Assembly: GCF_014652315.1 (NCBI RefSeq)
Contig: NZ_BMYO01000003.1
Coordinates: 62,412-126,411, forward strand
Direction: 5' to 3'
Source: Jeongeupia chitinilytica
GTDB lineage: Bacteria > Pseudomonadota > Gammaproteobacteria > Burkholderiales > Chitinibacteraceae
DNA length: 64,000 nucleotides
Part shown: piece after piece, positions 1 through 9,330 of the stretch
Numbering within the stretch: the stretch's first letter is position 1
Layout of the letters: each line of letters starts with the position of its first letter
Position numbers and translations under genes: made by a program
Notes under the pieces: model-generated
Seen by the model: only the letters and a program-made list of their open reading frames with translations
Databases searched by the model: none
Told to the model about the DNA's origin: nothing

Positions 1-96
1 GCGGCTGGCCATCAGTTGCTGGCAGTCGGCATCGTTCGGGGTTACCGATGCCTGGCGGATCAGTTGCAGGGTCAGGTCTAGCGTGGCGTCGTTCAT
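1..96 (-). CDS. dapE: Succinyl-diaminopimelate desuccinylase, N-terminal fragment
   Basis: Only the first 32 codons lie in the window; the gene runs off the left edge. The peptide starts MNDATLDLTLQLIRQASVTP and continues into NDADCQQLMASR, which matches the DapE start (helix, then a conserved SVTPxDxxCQ stretch). DapE is a cytosolic zinc aminopeptidase-family enzyme that removes succinate from N-succinyl-LL-diaminopimelate in lysine and peptidoglycan precursor synthesis. It begins 4 bases after the stop of the ArsC/Spx-family gene, a pairing common in proteobacteria, so the two are probably co-transcribed. The catalytic residues lie outside the window. Confidence 0.8.
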   Translation of the reverse strand, partial: MNDATLDLTLQLIRQASVTPNDADCQQLMASR

Positions 97-100
97 GGTC

Positions 101-448
101 TCAGCGGCGGAAAAGCGTGTCGTAGGTTTCGGGTTTGTAGCCAATGGTAATCGTACCATTGCGGTCAAGTACCGGCCGCTTGATCACGGACGGCTGCGCC
201 AGCATCAGGGCGATGGCCGAATCGGCATCCACCACTGCGGCCTTGCTGGTGTCGTCGAGCTTGCGCCAGGTGGTGCCGGCCTTGTTGACGAGCGGCTCCC
301 AGCCGGTCTGGGCAATCCAGCCGTTGAGTAGCTCGGCGCTGATGCCGGCCTTCTTGAAGTCATGCCAGTCGTAGTCATGGCCGTGCTCGGCCAGCCAGGT
401 CCGGGCTTTTTTGACCGTGTCGCAGTTCGGGATGCCGTAGAGCTTCAT
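101..448 (-). CDS. ArsC/Spx-family thioredoxin-fold protein (YffB type)
   Basis: This is a 115-residue thioredoxin-fold protein of the ArsC/Spx superfamily. The start MKLYGIPNCDTVKKA places one Cys at residue 9. A second active-site Cys is absent, as in the YffB/Spx branch, and the later KRPVL stretch matches the family's conserved cis-proline region. Family members resemble arsenate reductase, but the YffB branch upstream of dapE has no firmly assigned reaction. It is full length, and the ATG is preceded by an AAGGG-like stretch. It lies directly upstream of dapE with a 4-base gap. A TAGAAT hexamer on the minus strand at 476-481 could be its -10 box, but I see no convincing -35. Calling it an arsenate reductase would be unsafe, since no ars genes are nearby. 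Confidence 0.85.
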   Translation of the reverse strand: MKLYGIPNCDTVKKARTWLAEHGHDYDWHDFKKAGISAELLNGWIAQTGWEPLVNKAGTTWRKLDDTSKAAVVDADSAIALMLAQPSVIKRPVLDRNGTITIGYKPETYDTLFRR

Positions 449-1135
449 GGAAAGGGATTCCGATACAAAAGGGTGATTCTAGATGGCTGCTCCGGAGGTG
501 CCTACCGTTCATCGGTACTTCGGCGAGCATTGCATCCGCTCGGGCACGGCCCGCGGACGAGTCATCTTTTGCAACGCGGTACCCGTATCCTTTGATGGTC
601 ATCATGAGAGTGCCGCATGTCATTGCCCGCCGTTCCTGGTCTTGGCCGTCTGCGCTTCTCTTGATGAGGACGCAGTCGGACCTGCCCGTGTCCGTTTGCC
701 CCAATGTGCCCGATGAAATGGCCATACGGATCAAAGACGTGGGCGAGACCACTTGCTGGTGTCGGGCCGGGAGGGGTTGGCAAGCCAATACGATTGGGCG
801 CTGCAGGACCGAAGTTGAGCTTTGCGACCGGAGCCGACGGGTGATTGGCATGGTGTCATGCGGACCCGACCTGATGGGTGCTGAATGGGTCGAAGGTGAC
901 CCGTCCGTGGCCCCGCGCCGGATCCGGGCCGCCTGCTGCTGTGGGTCAAGGCAAGCTTTCCGCGGGGCGTGGCAAGAGGCGCGCATCAGCTTTACTCCGC
1001 GTCCGACCGCCGCGCTCCTGCGGTGCCTTATGCCGTCGGCAAATCCGGAGAAAAGCTCCAGTTTGCCGATAAGGCCCGACTGCGCGCTTTTCGCAAGGTC
1101 ACGAATCCGTCTGAGTCTGGCCGCTGCGCAGCGGC
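449..1135. other. 687-base gap without a convincing gene
   Basis: No reading frame here has recognisable protein similarity. Frames stay open for up to about 185 codons, but their composition is Arg/Ser/Pro/Cys-rich, as expected from GC-rich noncoding sequence. Two details stand out. A perfect 16-base palindrome (GCCGCTGCGCAGCGGC, 1120-1135) abuts the pilU stop codon but has no T-tract. On the minus strand near 560-600 the peptide MTIKGYGYRV resembles the end of an OmpR-type winged-helix domain; nothing upstream in that frame supports an intact regulator. The promoter of the ArsC-like gene must lie in the 449-600 part. Confidence 0.5.
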
Positions 1136-2278
1136 TCAGTGCAGCTTGATGTCGAAGTTGGCGCCGGTGTCGGCGACTATGCTGACCGGGGGCGCGTTCT
1201 TCGCTTCCTGCTCCTCGACGGTCTGGCTGTTGTTGACCATCCACGAGAGGTTGGTGGCCGAGTCGGCATGGCGCAGCGCTTCGTCAAGGTCGACTTCCCC
1301 GCTGCGGAACAGTCCGTACAACGACTGTTCGAAGGTTTGCGAACCTTCGGTCAGGGTCTGCTCCATCGCTTCCTTGATGTCGGTGAGCTGGCCGTTGCGG
1401 ATCAGCTCGGCGATACGGTTGGTGTTGAGCATGACTTCGATGGCCGGTGTCAGCTGGCCGTTGCGGTTGCGGACGAGTCGCTGTGACACGATCGCGGTCA
1501 GTGCGGTCGAGAGGTCATAAAGCAGCGCTTCGCGTGCGTCCTGCGGGAAGAAGTTCACCACGCGGGACAGCGAGTGGTAGCTGTTGTTGGCATGCAGTGT
1601 CGAAACGCAGAGATGACCCGCCTGCGCGTACTGCAGTGCATAACTCATGGTCTCGCGGTCCCGGATTTCGCCGATCATCAGAACGTCGGGGGCTTCGCGC
1701 ATGGCGTTTTTCAGCGCCTCGGCGTAGCTGTGGGTGTCGACACCGATTTCCCGCTGGTTCACGAGGCTGCGCTGGTGTGAATACAGGTGTTCGATCGGAT
1801 CCTCGACCGTGAGGATGTGGCCCGGATAATTCGCGTTGCGATGCTCGAGCATGGCGGAGACCGTCGACGACTTGCCCGAGCCGGTGGCGCCGACAACGAG
1901 AATGATGCCGCGCTTTTCCATGATCAGTTCGCGCAGCACCGGCGGCAAGCCGAGTTCGGCAATGCTCTGGGCGCGAGGCCGGATGAAGCGTGCCACCATC
2001 GCCACGGCGCCGCGGGTGCGGAAGACGTTGATGCGGAAGTTGCCGAGCTGCGGCAGCGTCAGCCGGAAGTTGAGTTCCCAGTCGCTTTCGAAGCGGGCGA
2101 TCTGCTCGGGACTCATGAGCTGGTAAACCAGTTGCTTGACGTGTTCGGCGCCAAGCACCTGGCTGTTGGCCGGATTGCACTGGCCGTTGATCTTGATGAC
2201 GATTGGCGAGTCCGCCGACAGGAACAGGTCGGAGGCGCTTCGTTCGGCCATCAGTTTGAAAAACGGCAGCAAATTCAT
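1136..2278 (-). CDS. pilU: Twitching motility ATPase PilU
   Basis: PilU is a cytosolic hexameric secretion-type ATPase that works with PilT to retract type IV pili. The 380-residue protein has the PilT/PilU N-domain start (MNLLPFFKLMAERSASDLFL). Walker A GATGSGKSS is at about 130-138, the Asp box ILTVEDPIE at about 155-163, Walker B DVLMIGEIRD at about 198-207, and the His box STLHAN at about 226-231. The SASDLFLS N-terminus and the extended acidic C-terminal tail after the ATPase core favour PilU over PilT. pilT is not in the window. It is followed downstream by the long gene-poor gap, and fadD lies 21 bases upstream on the same strand. Confidence 0.92.
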   Translation of the reverse strand: MNLLPFFKLMAERSASDLFLSADSPIVIKINGQCNPANSQVLGAEHVKQLVYQLMSPEQIARFESDWELNFRLTLPQLGNFRINVFRTRGAVAMVARFIRPRAQSIAELGLPPVLRELIMEKRGIILVVGATGSGKSSTVSAMLEHRNANYPGHILTVEDPIEHLYSHQRSLVNQREIGVDTHSYAEALKNAMREAPDVLMIGEIRDRETMSYALQYAQAGHLCVSTLHANNSYHSLSRVVNFFPQDAREALLYDLSTALTAIVSQRLVRNRNGQLTPAIEVMLNTNRIAELIRNGQLTDIKEAMEQTLTEGSQTFEQSLYGLFRSGEVDLDEALRHADSATNLSWMVNNSQTVEEQEAKNAPPVSIVADTGANFDIKLH

Positions 2279-2299
2279 TCGTGCATCCGGCGTGAGGGT

Positions 2300-3961
2300 T
2301 TATTGGGGTTTCAATTCTCGCCGCAGGATTTTACCGACATTTGACTTGGGTAGTTGCTCGCGGAACTCAACCAGTCGTGGAACCTTGTAATTCGTCAGGT
2401 TCGCGCGACAGTGTGCGATCACGTCCTTTTCGGTCAGGGCCGGATCCTTGCGCACCACGAAGACCTTGACCGCCTCGCCGGACTTGTCGTCGGGAACACC
2501 GATGCAGGCCACTTCCATGACGCCCGGATGATCGGCAACGACATCCTCGATCTCGTTCGGATAAACGTTGAAGCCGGATACCAGAATCATGTCCTTCTTG
2601 CGGTCGACCAGTTTGAAATAGCCGGTTGGCGACATCACCGCGACGTCGCCCGTGGCGAGATAGCCGTCGGGCCCGATGACCTTGGCGGTTTCCTCGGGGC
2701 GCTGCCAATAGCCCTTCATGACCTGCGGTCCCTTGATGAAGAGCTCGCCCGATTCGCCGGTCTCCAGAACCTTGCCGTTGTCGTCACGGATCTGTGCGTC
2801 GGTCGACGGCACCGGCAGGCCGATCATGCCGTTGTATTCCCGCGTGGTCATCGGGTTGATCATCGCAGCCGGCGAGGTTTCGGTCAGGCCGTAAGCCTCG
2901 ACCAGCGGGACGCCGGTGATCTTCTTCCATTTGTCCGCAACCGCGTGTTGCACGGCCATGCCGCCGCCGAGTGCCAGTTTCCACGTCCGGAAATCCAGCT
3001 TGGGGAAATCGGGGTTGTTGGCGAGGGCGTTGAACAGCGTGTTGACGCCGGTCATGCACGTGACCGGGTATTTGCCGAGCTCCTTGACGAAGCCGGGGAT
3101 GTCGCGCGGATTGGTGATCAGCAGGTTGGTTGCGCCGACCTTGGTGAAGACCATGCAGTTCGCCGTCAGGCAGAAGATGTGGTACAGCGGCAGTGCCGTG
3201 ACGATGATTTCCTTGCCTTCTTCGACCGCCTCGCGAATCCAGGCATGTGCCTGCTGCATGTTGGCGACGATGTTGCCGTGCGTGAGCATGGCGCCCTTGG
3301 CGACGCCGGTGGTGCCGCCGGTGTATTGCAGGAAGGCGAGGTCGTCATGGCTCAGTACCACCGGTTGCAGCTTGTGCGCCTTGCCCCTGCTCAGGGTGGC
3401 GTTGAAGCCGATGTGTCCCGGCAGCCTGTAGGGTGGAACCATTTTTTTGACGTGACGTACGACACTGTTGACCAGCAAGCGTTTCGGAAAACCGAGCAGG
3501 TCGCCGATGTCGGTGACGACAACGTGCTTGACTGGCGTGTGGCCGATGATGCTTTCGAGCGTGTGGGCAAAGTTGGCGAGGATGACGATTGCTTCGGCGC
3601 CGGAATCCTTGAGCTGGTGCTCGAGTTCGCGCGGGGTGTAGAGCGGATTGACGTTCACGACGGTCATGCCCGCCTTCAGGATGCCGAAAATCGCGATCGG
3701 ATACTGCAGCAGGTTGGGCATCATGACCGCGACGCGGGCGCCGCGGGCGAGCTTCAGATCCTGTTGCAAAAACGCGGCAAACCGGTTCGAAAGCTGGTCG
3801 AGCTCACCGTAGGTAATCGCTTTCCCCATGTTGATGAATGCATCGCGCTCGGGGTAGCGTGCGACCGTTTTGGCGATGACATCGGGAATCGAGCTGAACT
3901 CGTGGACGTCGATTTCGTGGGGGACATCCGCCGAATAGCTGGCAAACCAGGGTCGCTCCAT
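2300..3961 (-). CDS. fadD: Long-chain-fatty-acid--CoA ligase
   Basis: This 553-residue acyl-CoA synthetase activates fatty acids to acyl-CoA through an acyl-AMP intermediate, the entry to beta-oxidation. The ANL-superfamily signature YTGGTTGVAKG is at about 213-223, followed by the EAYGLTETSP stretch. Near the C-terminus come GYLATGDVA, the hinge DRKKDMILVSGFNVYP, and the KSNVGKILRREL motif with the catalytic Lys. I chose the ATG at 3961 because it is preceded by AAGGAGAGG; the open frame extends 54 codons further upstream but would read into the rimP leader. It is divergent from the translation operon, with about 100 bases to share for promoters. Substrate chain length cannot be read from the sequence. 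Confidence 0.93.
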   Translation of the reverse strand: MERPWFASYSADVPHEIDVHEFSSIPDVIAKTVARYPERDAFINMGKAITYGELDQLSNRFAAFLQQDLKLARGARVAVMMPNLLQYPIAIFGILKAGMTVVNVNPLYTPRELEHQLKDSGAEAIVILANFAHTLESIIGHTPVKHVVVTDIGDLLGFPKRLLVNSVVRHVKKMVPPYRLPGHIGFNATLSRGKAHKLQPVVLSHDDLAFLQYTGGTTGVAKGAMLTHGNIVANMQQAHAWIREAVEEGKEIIVTALPLYHIFCLTANCMVFTKVGATNLLITNPRDIPGFVKELGKYPVTCMTGVNTLFNALANNPDFPKLDFRTWKLALGGGMAVQHAVADKWKKITGVPLVEAYGLTETSPAAMINPMTTREYNGMIGLPVPSTDAQIRDDNGKVLETGESGELFIKGPQVMKGYWQRPEETAKVIGPDGYLATGDVAVMSPTGYFKLVDRKKDMILVSGFNVYPNEIEDVVADHPGVMEVACIGVPDDKSGEAVKVFVVRKDPALTEKDVIAHCRANLTNYKVPRLVEFREQLPKSNVGKILRRELKPQ

Positions 3962-4057
3962 GTTCCTCTCCTTGGGATTCTTTGCGCACTCTAGGGTTGT
4001 AAGGCTGTCGAGAACAAGCCGCTTGTGCACACAGTTTCGCCAAGTAATTGTTTCTGT

Positions 4058-4063
4058 TAGAAT
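4058..4063 (+). promoter_or_regulatory. Extended -10 promoter of the rimP operon
   Basis: TAGAAT is preceded by TG one base upstream, giving an extended -10 element. The -35 region (TTTCGC, about 17 bases upstream) is poor, which is typical of extended -10 promoters. The predicted start near 4070 would put the whole attenuator (4072-4134) at the very 5' end of the transcript. Confidence 0.55.
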
Positions 4064-4071
4064 GAGGGTTG

Positions 4072-4134
4072 TCCCCAAGATACGGGGATAGTGCTTGGGA
4101 ATGGGCGCATTTTTGCAGCCCATTTTTTGTTTTT
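4072..4134 (+). promoter_or_regulatory. rimP leader with terminator and competing hairpins (attenuator)
   Basis: An intrinsic terminator precedes rimP: TGGGCGCA (4102-4109) pairs with TGC-A-GCCCA (4114-4122), followed by T6 (4123-4128), G, then TTTTT. Upstream, TCCCC (4072-4076) can pair with GGGGA (4084-4088). The longer TCCCCAAG (4072-4079) can instead pair with CTTGGGA (4094-4100), which lies directly before the terminator. This is the layout of a transcription attenuator. Rfam holds a predicted rimP leader family of this kind; whether this sequence belongs to it was not tested. The trigger is unknown, but NusA autoregulation is plausible because nusA is the second gene. Confidence 0.65.
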
Positions 4135-4148
4135 CAGCAAAGGAATCT

Positions 4149-4583
4149 ATGGCAGCGAACGTGCAAAGCGTGCTGGATGCGACGCTTCCGGGTCTCGGCT
4201 ACGAGCTGGTCGATCTGGAACTGGCGCACAACGGGCTGGTGCGGGTGTTCATCGACAAGCCGGGTGGCATTACGGTGGACGACTGCGTCACCGTCAGCAA
4301 CCACCTTACCCGTCTCTTCATGGTCGAAGAGGTCCCTTACGAGCGACTGGAGGTGTCGTCGCCGGGGGTGGATCGTCCGCTGACCAAGCCCGAAGACTTC
4401 ACGCGCTTTGCCGGCGAAAAGGTGCGCATCAAGTTGCGCCTGCCGCTGCCGGACAAACGCAAGAAACTGCTCGGCACGCTCATCGGTCTCGAGGACGGTG
4501 CGGTTGTGGTCGACGTCGATGGCGAGCGCCTGGCGCTGCCATTGACGCAAATTGACAAGGTGCGGCTCGAGCCGCAGTTCTGA
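4149..4583 (+). CDS. rimP: Ribosome maturation factor RimP
   Basis: RimP (144 residues) binds pre-30S particles and promotes S12 incorporation during 16S rRNA maturation. The sequence shows the N-terminal alpha/beta domain ([20 protein letters not shown]), the linker with SSPGVDRPL, and the C-terminal SH3-like barrel ([18 protein letters not shown]). The ATG at 4149 is preceded by AAAGGAATCT. The frame extends 18 codons upstream, but that stretch lies inside the attenuator hairpin and gives no family-like residues. It is the first gene of the rimP-nusA-infB operon, with nusA following after 49 bases. Confidence 0.95.
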   Translation: MAANVQSVLDATLPGLGYELVDLELAHNGLVRVFIDKPGGITVDDCVTVSNHLTRLFMVEEVPYERLEVSSPGVDRPLTKPEDFTRFAGEKVRIKLRLPLPDKRKKLLGTLIGLEDGAVVVDVDGERLALPLTQIDKVRLEPQF

Positions 4584-4632
4584 TCCGGAATTTAGGCCCA
4601 CAGGCGGGCTTCTTGCCGAGGGAATCGAAACG

Positions 4633-6105
4633 ATGAGCCGAGAAATTCTGCTGCTGGTGGATGCACTGGCGCGCGAAAAAAATGTAGAGAAAGAAGTCGT
4701 TTTCATGGCGCTGGAAATGGCGCTGGCGTCTGCGACCAAGAAAACCTACGAGGACGAGGTTGATATCCGTGTCGATATCGATCGCGATACCGGTGACTAC
4801 CGCTCGTTCCGCGTCTGGACCGTGGTCGAGGACAATGACCACGAAGAGCCGTCGCGCCAGATCGCCATTACCGATGCGCCGGAGTACGACCCCGAGCTGC
4901 AACTGGGCGAAACCTGGGAAGTCGAGCTCGAGCCGATCGAGTTCGGCCGGATCGGCGCGCAGGCGGCCAAGCAGGTCATCCTGCAGAAGATCCGCGATGC
5001 CGAACGCGAGCAGAACCTCAACGATTTCCTGCAACGTCGCGAGCACATCGTTTCGGGCAGCATCAAGCGGCTCGAGCGCGGCAATGCGATTCTGGAGTTG
5101 GGCAAGCTCGAAGCGATCCTGCCGCGCGACCAGATGATCCCGAAGGAAAACCTCCGGGTCGGCGACCGTGTGCGCGCCTTCCTGCTGCGGGTCGATCGTC
5201 TCGGTCGTGGTCCGATGCTGGTGCTGAGTCGTACCGCGCCCGAATTCATGGCCAAGCTGTTCGAGATGGAAGTGCCGGAAATCGAGAACGGCCTGATCGA
5301 GCTGAAGGGCGTTGCCCGTGACCCGGGCATGCGTGCCAAGATTGCCGTCAAGTCGAACGATCCGCGCGTCGATCCGCAAGGCACGTGTATCGGTGTTCGC
5401 GGTACCCGCGTCAACGCGGTGACCAACGAAATTGCCGGCGAACGTGTCGACATCATTCTGTGGTCGGAAGATCCGGCGCAATTCGTGATCGGTGCGCTGA
5501 GTCCGGCCGACGTGAATTCGATCGTCGTTGACGAAGACAACCACGCGATGGATGTGGTGGTCGACGAAGACAATCTTGCCATGGCCATCGGTCGTGGCGG
5601 CCAGAACGTCAAGCTTGCTTCCGAGCTGACCGGCTGGAAGATCAACATCATGACCGTGAACCAGGCCGAAGAGAAGAACGAGGCCGAGTTCACCAAGGTG
5701 CGCGAACTGTTCATGCGTGCGCTCGACATCGACGAAGACGTTGCCGATGCGCTGGTGCAGGAAGGGTTCAACACGCTGGAAGAAGTGGCCTACGTGCCGC
5801 TGAACGAAATGCTCGAAATCGAGGTGTTCGACGAGGACACCGTCAATGAGCTGCGCGCCCGCGCCCGCGACGCACTGCTCACTCAGGCCATTGCCCGCGA
5901 AGAAAAACTCGAGCATCAGTCGGAAGACCTGAAAAACCTGGAAGGCATGACCGCTGAACTCGCTGCTGCGCTCGCCGAGAACGATGTCCATACCCGCGAC
6001 GACCTCGCGGAGCTGGCCGTCGACGAGCTTGTGGAAATGACCGGTATCGGCGAGAACGAGGCCAAGCAGTTGATCATGAAAGCCCGCGAGCACTGGTTCG
6101 CATAA
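4633..6105 (+). CDS. nusA: Transcription termination/antitermination protein NusA
   Basis: NusA (490 residues) binds RNA polymerase near the RNA exit channel, enhancing pausing and intrinsic termination and acting in rRNA antitermination. In order: the N-terminal domain binding the polymerase flap (1-125), an S1 domain (about 135-200, [16 protein letters not shown]), and KH domains (about 230-345, including [19 protein letters not shown] and [18 protein letters not shown]). Two C-terminal acidic repeats follow (about 365-490), as in enteric NusA. The start [12 protein letters not shown] is set by homology. It lies between rimP and infB (15 bases before infB), and its own level could feed back on the upstream attenuator. 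Confidence 0.97.
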   Translation: MSREILLLVDALAREKNVEKEVVFMALEMALASATKKTYEDEVDIRVDIDRDTGDYRSFRVWTVVEDNDHEEPSRQIAITDAPEYDPELQLGETWEVELEPIEFGRIGAQAAKQVILQKIRDAEREQNLNDFLQRREHIVSGSIKRLERGNAILELGKLEAILPRDQMIPKENLRVGDRVRAFLLRVDRLGRGPMLVLSRTAPEFMAKLFEMEVPEIENGLIELKGVARDPGMRAKIAVKSNDPRVDPQGTCIGVRGTRVNAVTNEIAGERVDIILWSEDPAQFVIGALSPADVNSIVVDEDNHAMDVVVDEDNLAMAIGRGGQNVKLASELTGWKINIMTVNQAEEKNEAEFTKVRELFMRALDIDEDVADALVQEGFNTLEEVAYVPLNEMLEIEVFDEDTVNELRARARDALLTQAIAREEKLEHQSEDLKNLEGMTAELAAALAENDVHTRDDLAELAVDELVEMTGIGENEAKQLIMKAREHWFA

Positions 6106-6120
6106 GGCGGGGAGAAATGC

Positions 6121-8814
6121 ATGAGTGAATTAAAAGTCAGTGAGTTCGCGGCAGAATTGAGAATGCCGTCGCAGGAGTTGCTTGAGCAGCTCACCGCGGC
6201 CGGTGTCAGCAAGTCCGGCGAGTCCGATGCGGTGACTGCCGAGGATAAGGCTCGTCTTCTGGATCATCTGAAAAAGAAGCATGGTGGCGGCGACAAGCCG
6301 AAGATCACCGTGACCCGCAAGCAGACGTCCGAGATCCGCAAGACCGATTCGACCGGCAAGGCCAAGACCATTCAGGTTGAAGTCCGCAAGAAACGCGTGG
6401 TTGAAGCACCGGCTGCGCCGGCCGTAGAGCCGCGCGCCGATGTCGCCGCCGCCAGCCCCGCTGCGCCGGTGATCGGCGATGCGGAACGTGCTGCCCGCGA
6501 GGCCGAGGCCCAGCGTCAGTCGGCGCTTCGCGAACGTCAGGCGGCAGAAATGCGTGCCAAGCACGGTGGCGAAGCCCCGAAGGAAGAGGTGCGTGAGGTA
6601 CCGGTTGCGGTCGCTGAACCTGCACCTGCACCTGCTCCCGAGGTGGTCACGCCGGTGGTGGCAGCACCCGCGCCTGTGGCTGCGCCGGCCCAGGCCGAAC
6701 CGGTGGCCCGTCCGGCTGCTGCACCTGCACCGGCCGCTGCTGCGCCGCGAACCGACCGTCCGCGCGTCGGCATGCGCGTTGAGTTGCGCAAGCCGAAGGA
6801 TACGCCGCTGCGTGCGCCGGAGCCGGTCAAGCCGGAGCCGGCCAAGGTTGCCCCGGCAGCCGCCAAGCCTGCGTCGTCGCCCGAGAAAAAGGACGAGAAA
6901 CGCAAGTGGGATGACGGCAAGGGCAAGAAGGGCATCAAGACACGCGGTGGCGACGCCGGCGGTGGCTGGAAGTCCGGCAAGAAGGGTGGTGGCCGCAACA
7001 GCCGCAACCAGAGTCAGGATAGCGACAACGCGCACGCCTTCCAGGCGCCGACCGAACCGGTCGTGCATACCGTCGACGTGCCGGAAACCATCAGCGTCGC
7101 CGATCTGGCGCACAAGATGGCTGTCAAGGGGGTCGAGGTCGTCAAGGCACTGATGAAGATGGGCATGATGGTGACCATCAACCAGGTGCTCGACCAAGAG
7201 ACCGCGATGATCGTCGTCGAGGAAATGGGGCACGTTCCGCGCGCTGCCAAGCTCGACGATCCGGATACCTATCTGGAAGAGGCCGACAAGGGCGAACACG
7301 AACTGCTGCCGCGCGCACCGGTCGTGACCGTCATGGGTCACGTCGACCACGGCAAGACCTCCCTGCTCGACTACATCCGTCGCGCCAAGGTGGCCGCAGG
7401 TGAAGCGGGCGGCATTACCCAGCATATCGGTGCTTATCATGTCGAAACCGGCAAGGGCATCGTCACCTTCCTCGATACCCCGGGTCACGAGGCGTTTACC
7501 GCCATGCGCGCCCGCGGCGCGTCGGCCACCGACATTGTCGTGCTGGTCGTCGCTGCGGACGACGGCGTGATGCCGCAGACGATCGAAGCGATCCACCATG
7601 CGAAGGCGGCCGGTGTGCCGATCGTGGTTGCGGTCAACAAGATCGACAAGCAGGGTGCAAACCCGGAGCGCATCCGTCAGGAGCTGGTGGCGCAGGAAGT
7701 CGTGCCGGAAGACTGGGGTGGCGACACGCAGTTCGTCGAAGTTTCGGCCAAGCAGGGTACGAACATCGATGCGCTGCTGGATGCGATCCTGCTGCAGGCC
7801 GAAGTACTGGAGCTGACCGCACCGGTCGATGCGCCTGCCAAGGGCATCATCATCGAGGCGCGTCTCGACAAGGGCCGTGGCGCGGTGGCGTCGATGCTGG
7901 TTCAGTCGGGCACCCTGCGCAAGGGCGATGTCGTCCTCGCCGGTGGCGTCTACGGTCGTGTTCGCGCCATGCTGGATGAAACCGGCAAGCAGATTACCGA
8001 AGCGGGCCCGTCGATTCCGGTCGAGATTCTCGGTCTGTCGGAAGTGCCGGCTGCCGGTGAAGATGCGATGGTGCTCGCCGACGAGAAGAAGGCGCGTGAA
8101 ATCGCCCTGTTCCGTCAGGGCAAGTTCCGTGACGTCAAGTTCGCACGCCAGCAAGCGTCCAAGCTCGAAAACATGTTCGCGCAGATGGCCGAAGGCGAAG
8201 TGCAGAACCTGCCGATCATCATCAAGACCGACGTGCAGGGTTCGGCCGAAGCGCTGGCCGGTTCGCTGCAGAAGCTGTCGACCGACGAAGTCCGTGTGCA
8301 GATCCTGCACTCGGGTGTGGGTGGCATCTCGGAATCGGACATCAACCTTGCGCTGGCGTCGAAGGCCGTCGTGGTCGGCTTCAACGTCCGTGCCGACGCG
8401 GCAGCCCGCAAGCTGGCCGAGTCGGAAGGCGTCGACCTGCGTTACTACAACATCATTTACGACGTGGTCGATGATGTGAAGGCTGCGCTGTCGGGCATGC
8501 TGGCACCGGAGAAGAAAGAGCAGATCATCGGTCTGGTCGAAATCCGCCAGGTGTTCGTCATCTCCAAGGTCGGCTCGATCGCGGGTTGCTACGTGCTCGA
8601 CGGTATCGTCAAGCGCGGCGCCGGCGTCCGCCTGCTGCGCAACAACGTGGTCGTGCACCAGGGCGAGCTCGAAACCCTCAAGCGCTTCAAGGACGACGTC
8701 AAGGAAGTGCGTTCGGGTTACGAGTGCGGTCTGCAGCTCAAGAACTACAACGACATCCAGGAAGGCGACCAGCTCGAAGTGTTCGAAATCATCGAGATTG
8801 CGCGTACGCTGTAA
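6121..8814 (+). CDS. infB: Translation initiation factor IF-2
   Basis: IF-2 (897 residues) is the GTPase that brings fMet-tRNA to the 30S subunit and promotes subunit joining. An IF2_N domain (residues 1-50) is followed by a long Ala/Pro/Lys/Glu-rich linker (about 80-300), and a second IF2_N-like domain occupies about 315-365. The GTPase domain carries GHVDHGKT (406-413), DTPGHE (452-457) and NKID (506-509). Domains II, III and the fMet-tRNA-binding C-domain follow, ending [12 protein letters not shown]. The linker has a [16 protein letters not shown] basic patch. Internal starts producing shorter isoforms are known in enterics; none was examined here. A terminator-like hairpin lies between this gene and rbfA. 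Confidence 0.97.
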   Translation: MSELKVSEFAAELRMPSQELLEQLTAAGVSKSGESDAVTAEDKARLLDHLKKKHGGGDKPKITVTRKQTSEIRKTDSTGKAKTIQVEVRKKRVVEAPAAPAVEPRADVAAASPAAPVIGDAERAAREAEAQRQSALRERQAAEMRAKHGGEAPKEEVREVPVAVAEPAPAPAPEVVTPVVAAPAPVAAPAQAEPVARPAAAPAPAAAAPRTDRPRVGMRVELRKPKDTPLRAPEPVKPEPAKVAPAAAKPASSPEKKDEKRKWDDGKGKKGIKTRGGDAGGGWKSGKKGGGRNSRNQSQDSDNAHAFQAPTEPVVHTVDVPETISVADLAHKMAVKGVEVVKALMKMGMMVTINQVLDQETAMIVVEEMGHVPRAAKLDDPDTYLEEADKGEHELLPRAPVVTVMGHVDHGKTSLLDYIRRAKVAAGEAGGITQHIGAYHVETGKGIVTFLDTPGHEAFTAMRARGASATDIVVLVVAADDGVMPQTIEAIHHAKAAGVPIVVAVNKIDKQGANPERIRQELVAQEVVPEDWGGDTQFVEVSAKQGTNIDALLDAILLQAEVLELTAPVDAPAKGIIIEARLDKGRGAVASMLVQSGTLRKGDVVLAGGVYGRVRAMLDETGKQITEAGPSIPVEILGLSEVPAAGEDAMVLADEKKAREIALFRQGKFRDVKFARQQASKLENMFAQMAEGEVQNLPIIIKTDVQGSAEALAGSLQKLSTDEVRVQILHSGVGGISESDINLALASKAVVVGFNVRADAAARKLAESEGVDLRYYNIIYDVVDDVKAALSGMLAPEKKEQIIGLVEIRQVFVISKVGSIAGCYVLDGIVKRGAGVRLLRNNVVVHQGELETLKRFKDDVKEVRSGYECGLQLKNYNDIQEGDQLEVFEIIEIARTL

Positions 8815-8869
8815 CGTCGTGAGGTGTGAGGGACGGGGTACGAAGCATGCTTCGTCCCTTGCATCGGCA

Positions 8870-8902
8870 GGCGCGGGTTCATCCCTGCGCCTTTTGTCTT
8901 TT
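8870..8902 (+). terminator. Hairpin terminator between infB and rbfA
   Basis: GGCGCGGG (8870-8877) pairs with CCC-T-GCGCC (8883-8891) around a TTCAT loop, followed by TTTTGTCTTTT. Just upstream, ACGAAGCATGCTTCGT (8840-8855) is a perfect 16-base palindrome. The terminator would set a lower expression level for rbfA and truB than for infB unless read-through occurs. Confidence 0.65.
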
Positions 8903-8948
8903 CTGCCTGCGCCCAACCGGTGTCGGGCACCGCTACAGAATCATCATC

Positions 8949-9329
8949 ATGGCCAGAAACTTCACCCGTTCCGACCGGATCGCACAGCAGCTGCAACGTG
9001 ACGTTGCCGAACTGATCCGTGCCGAACTTGATCATCCGAAGGCATCGCTGATCACGATTACCGATGTCGAAGTCACCCGCGATCATTCGCATGCCAAGAT
9101 TTTCTACACCTTCCTTGGTACGCCGGAAGATGCGCAAGCGATCGCCACCAAGCTTGAGCAGGCCAAGGGTTTCCTGCGCAGCGAACTGGCGCGAGGCTTC
9201 AAGCTGTTCAAAATGCCGGAGCTGCATTTCCATTACGATCATTCGATCGAGCAGGGGTTCAAGCTCGATACGTTGATCTCGCAGGCAGCCAGTCTGCCGA
9301 AGGCGCCGGACGACGAAGGCGACGCCTGA
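8949..9329 (+). CDS. rbfA: 30S ribosome-binding factor RbfA
   Basis: RbfA (126 residues) is a small KH-fold factor that binds helix 1 of 16S rRNA during late 30S assembly and cold adaptation. The start MARNFTRSDRIAQQLQRDVA and the core VTRDHSHAKIFYTFLG, with PELHFHYDHSIEQG near the C-terminus, are family hallmarks. The frame is open 41 codons upstream, but that part covers the intergenic hairpins and has no family similarity, so the ATG at 8949 is chosen. truB starts one base after its stop, indicating translational coupling. Confidence 0.95.
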   Translation: MARNFTRSDRIAQQLQRDVAELIRAELDHPKASLITITDVEVTRDHSHAKIFYTFLGTPEDAQAIATKLEQAKGFLRSELARGFKLFKMPELHFHYDHSIEQGFKLDTLISQAASLPKAPDDEGDA

Positions 9330-9330
9330 G

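Noticed and set aside
1120..1135. 16-base palindrome abutting the pilU stop as a terminator
   Set aside because: The stem is perfect but no T-run follows on the minus strand, so it was not called a terminator.
592..1149. 185-codon plus-strand frame in the gap after the ArsC-like gene
   Set aside because: Arg/Ser/Cys-rich peptide without similarity; it also runs into the end of pilU.
4095..4148. Upstream extension of rimP by 18 codons
   Set aside because: It lies in the attenuator hairpin and lacks family residues; the ribosome site fits ATG 4149.
6130..8916. 928-codon open frame antisense to infB
   Set aside because: A shadow of the infB codon usage: His/Arg/Asp-rich, no family similarity, and infB is certain.
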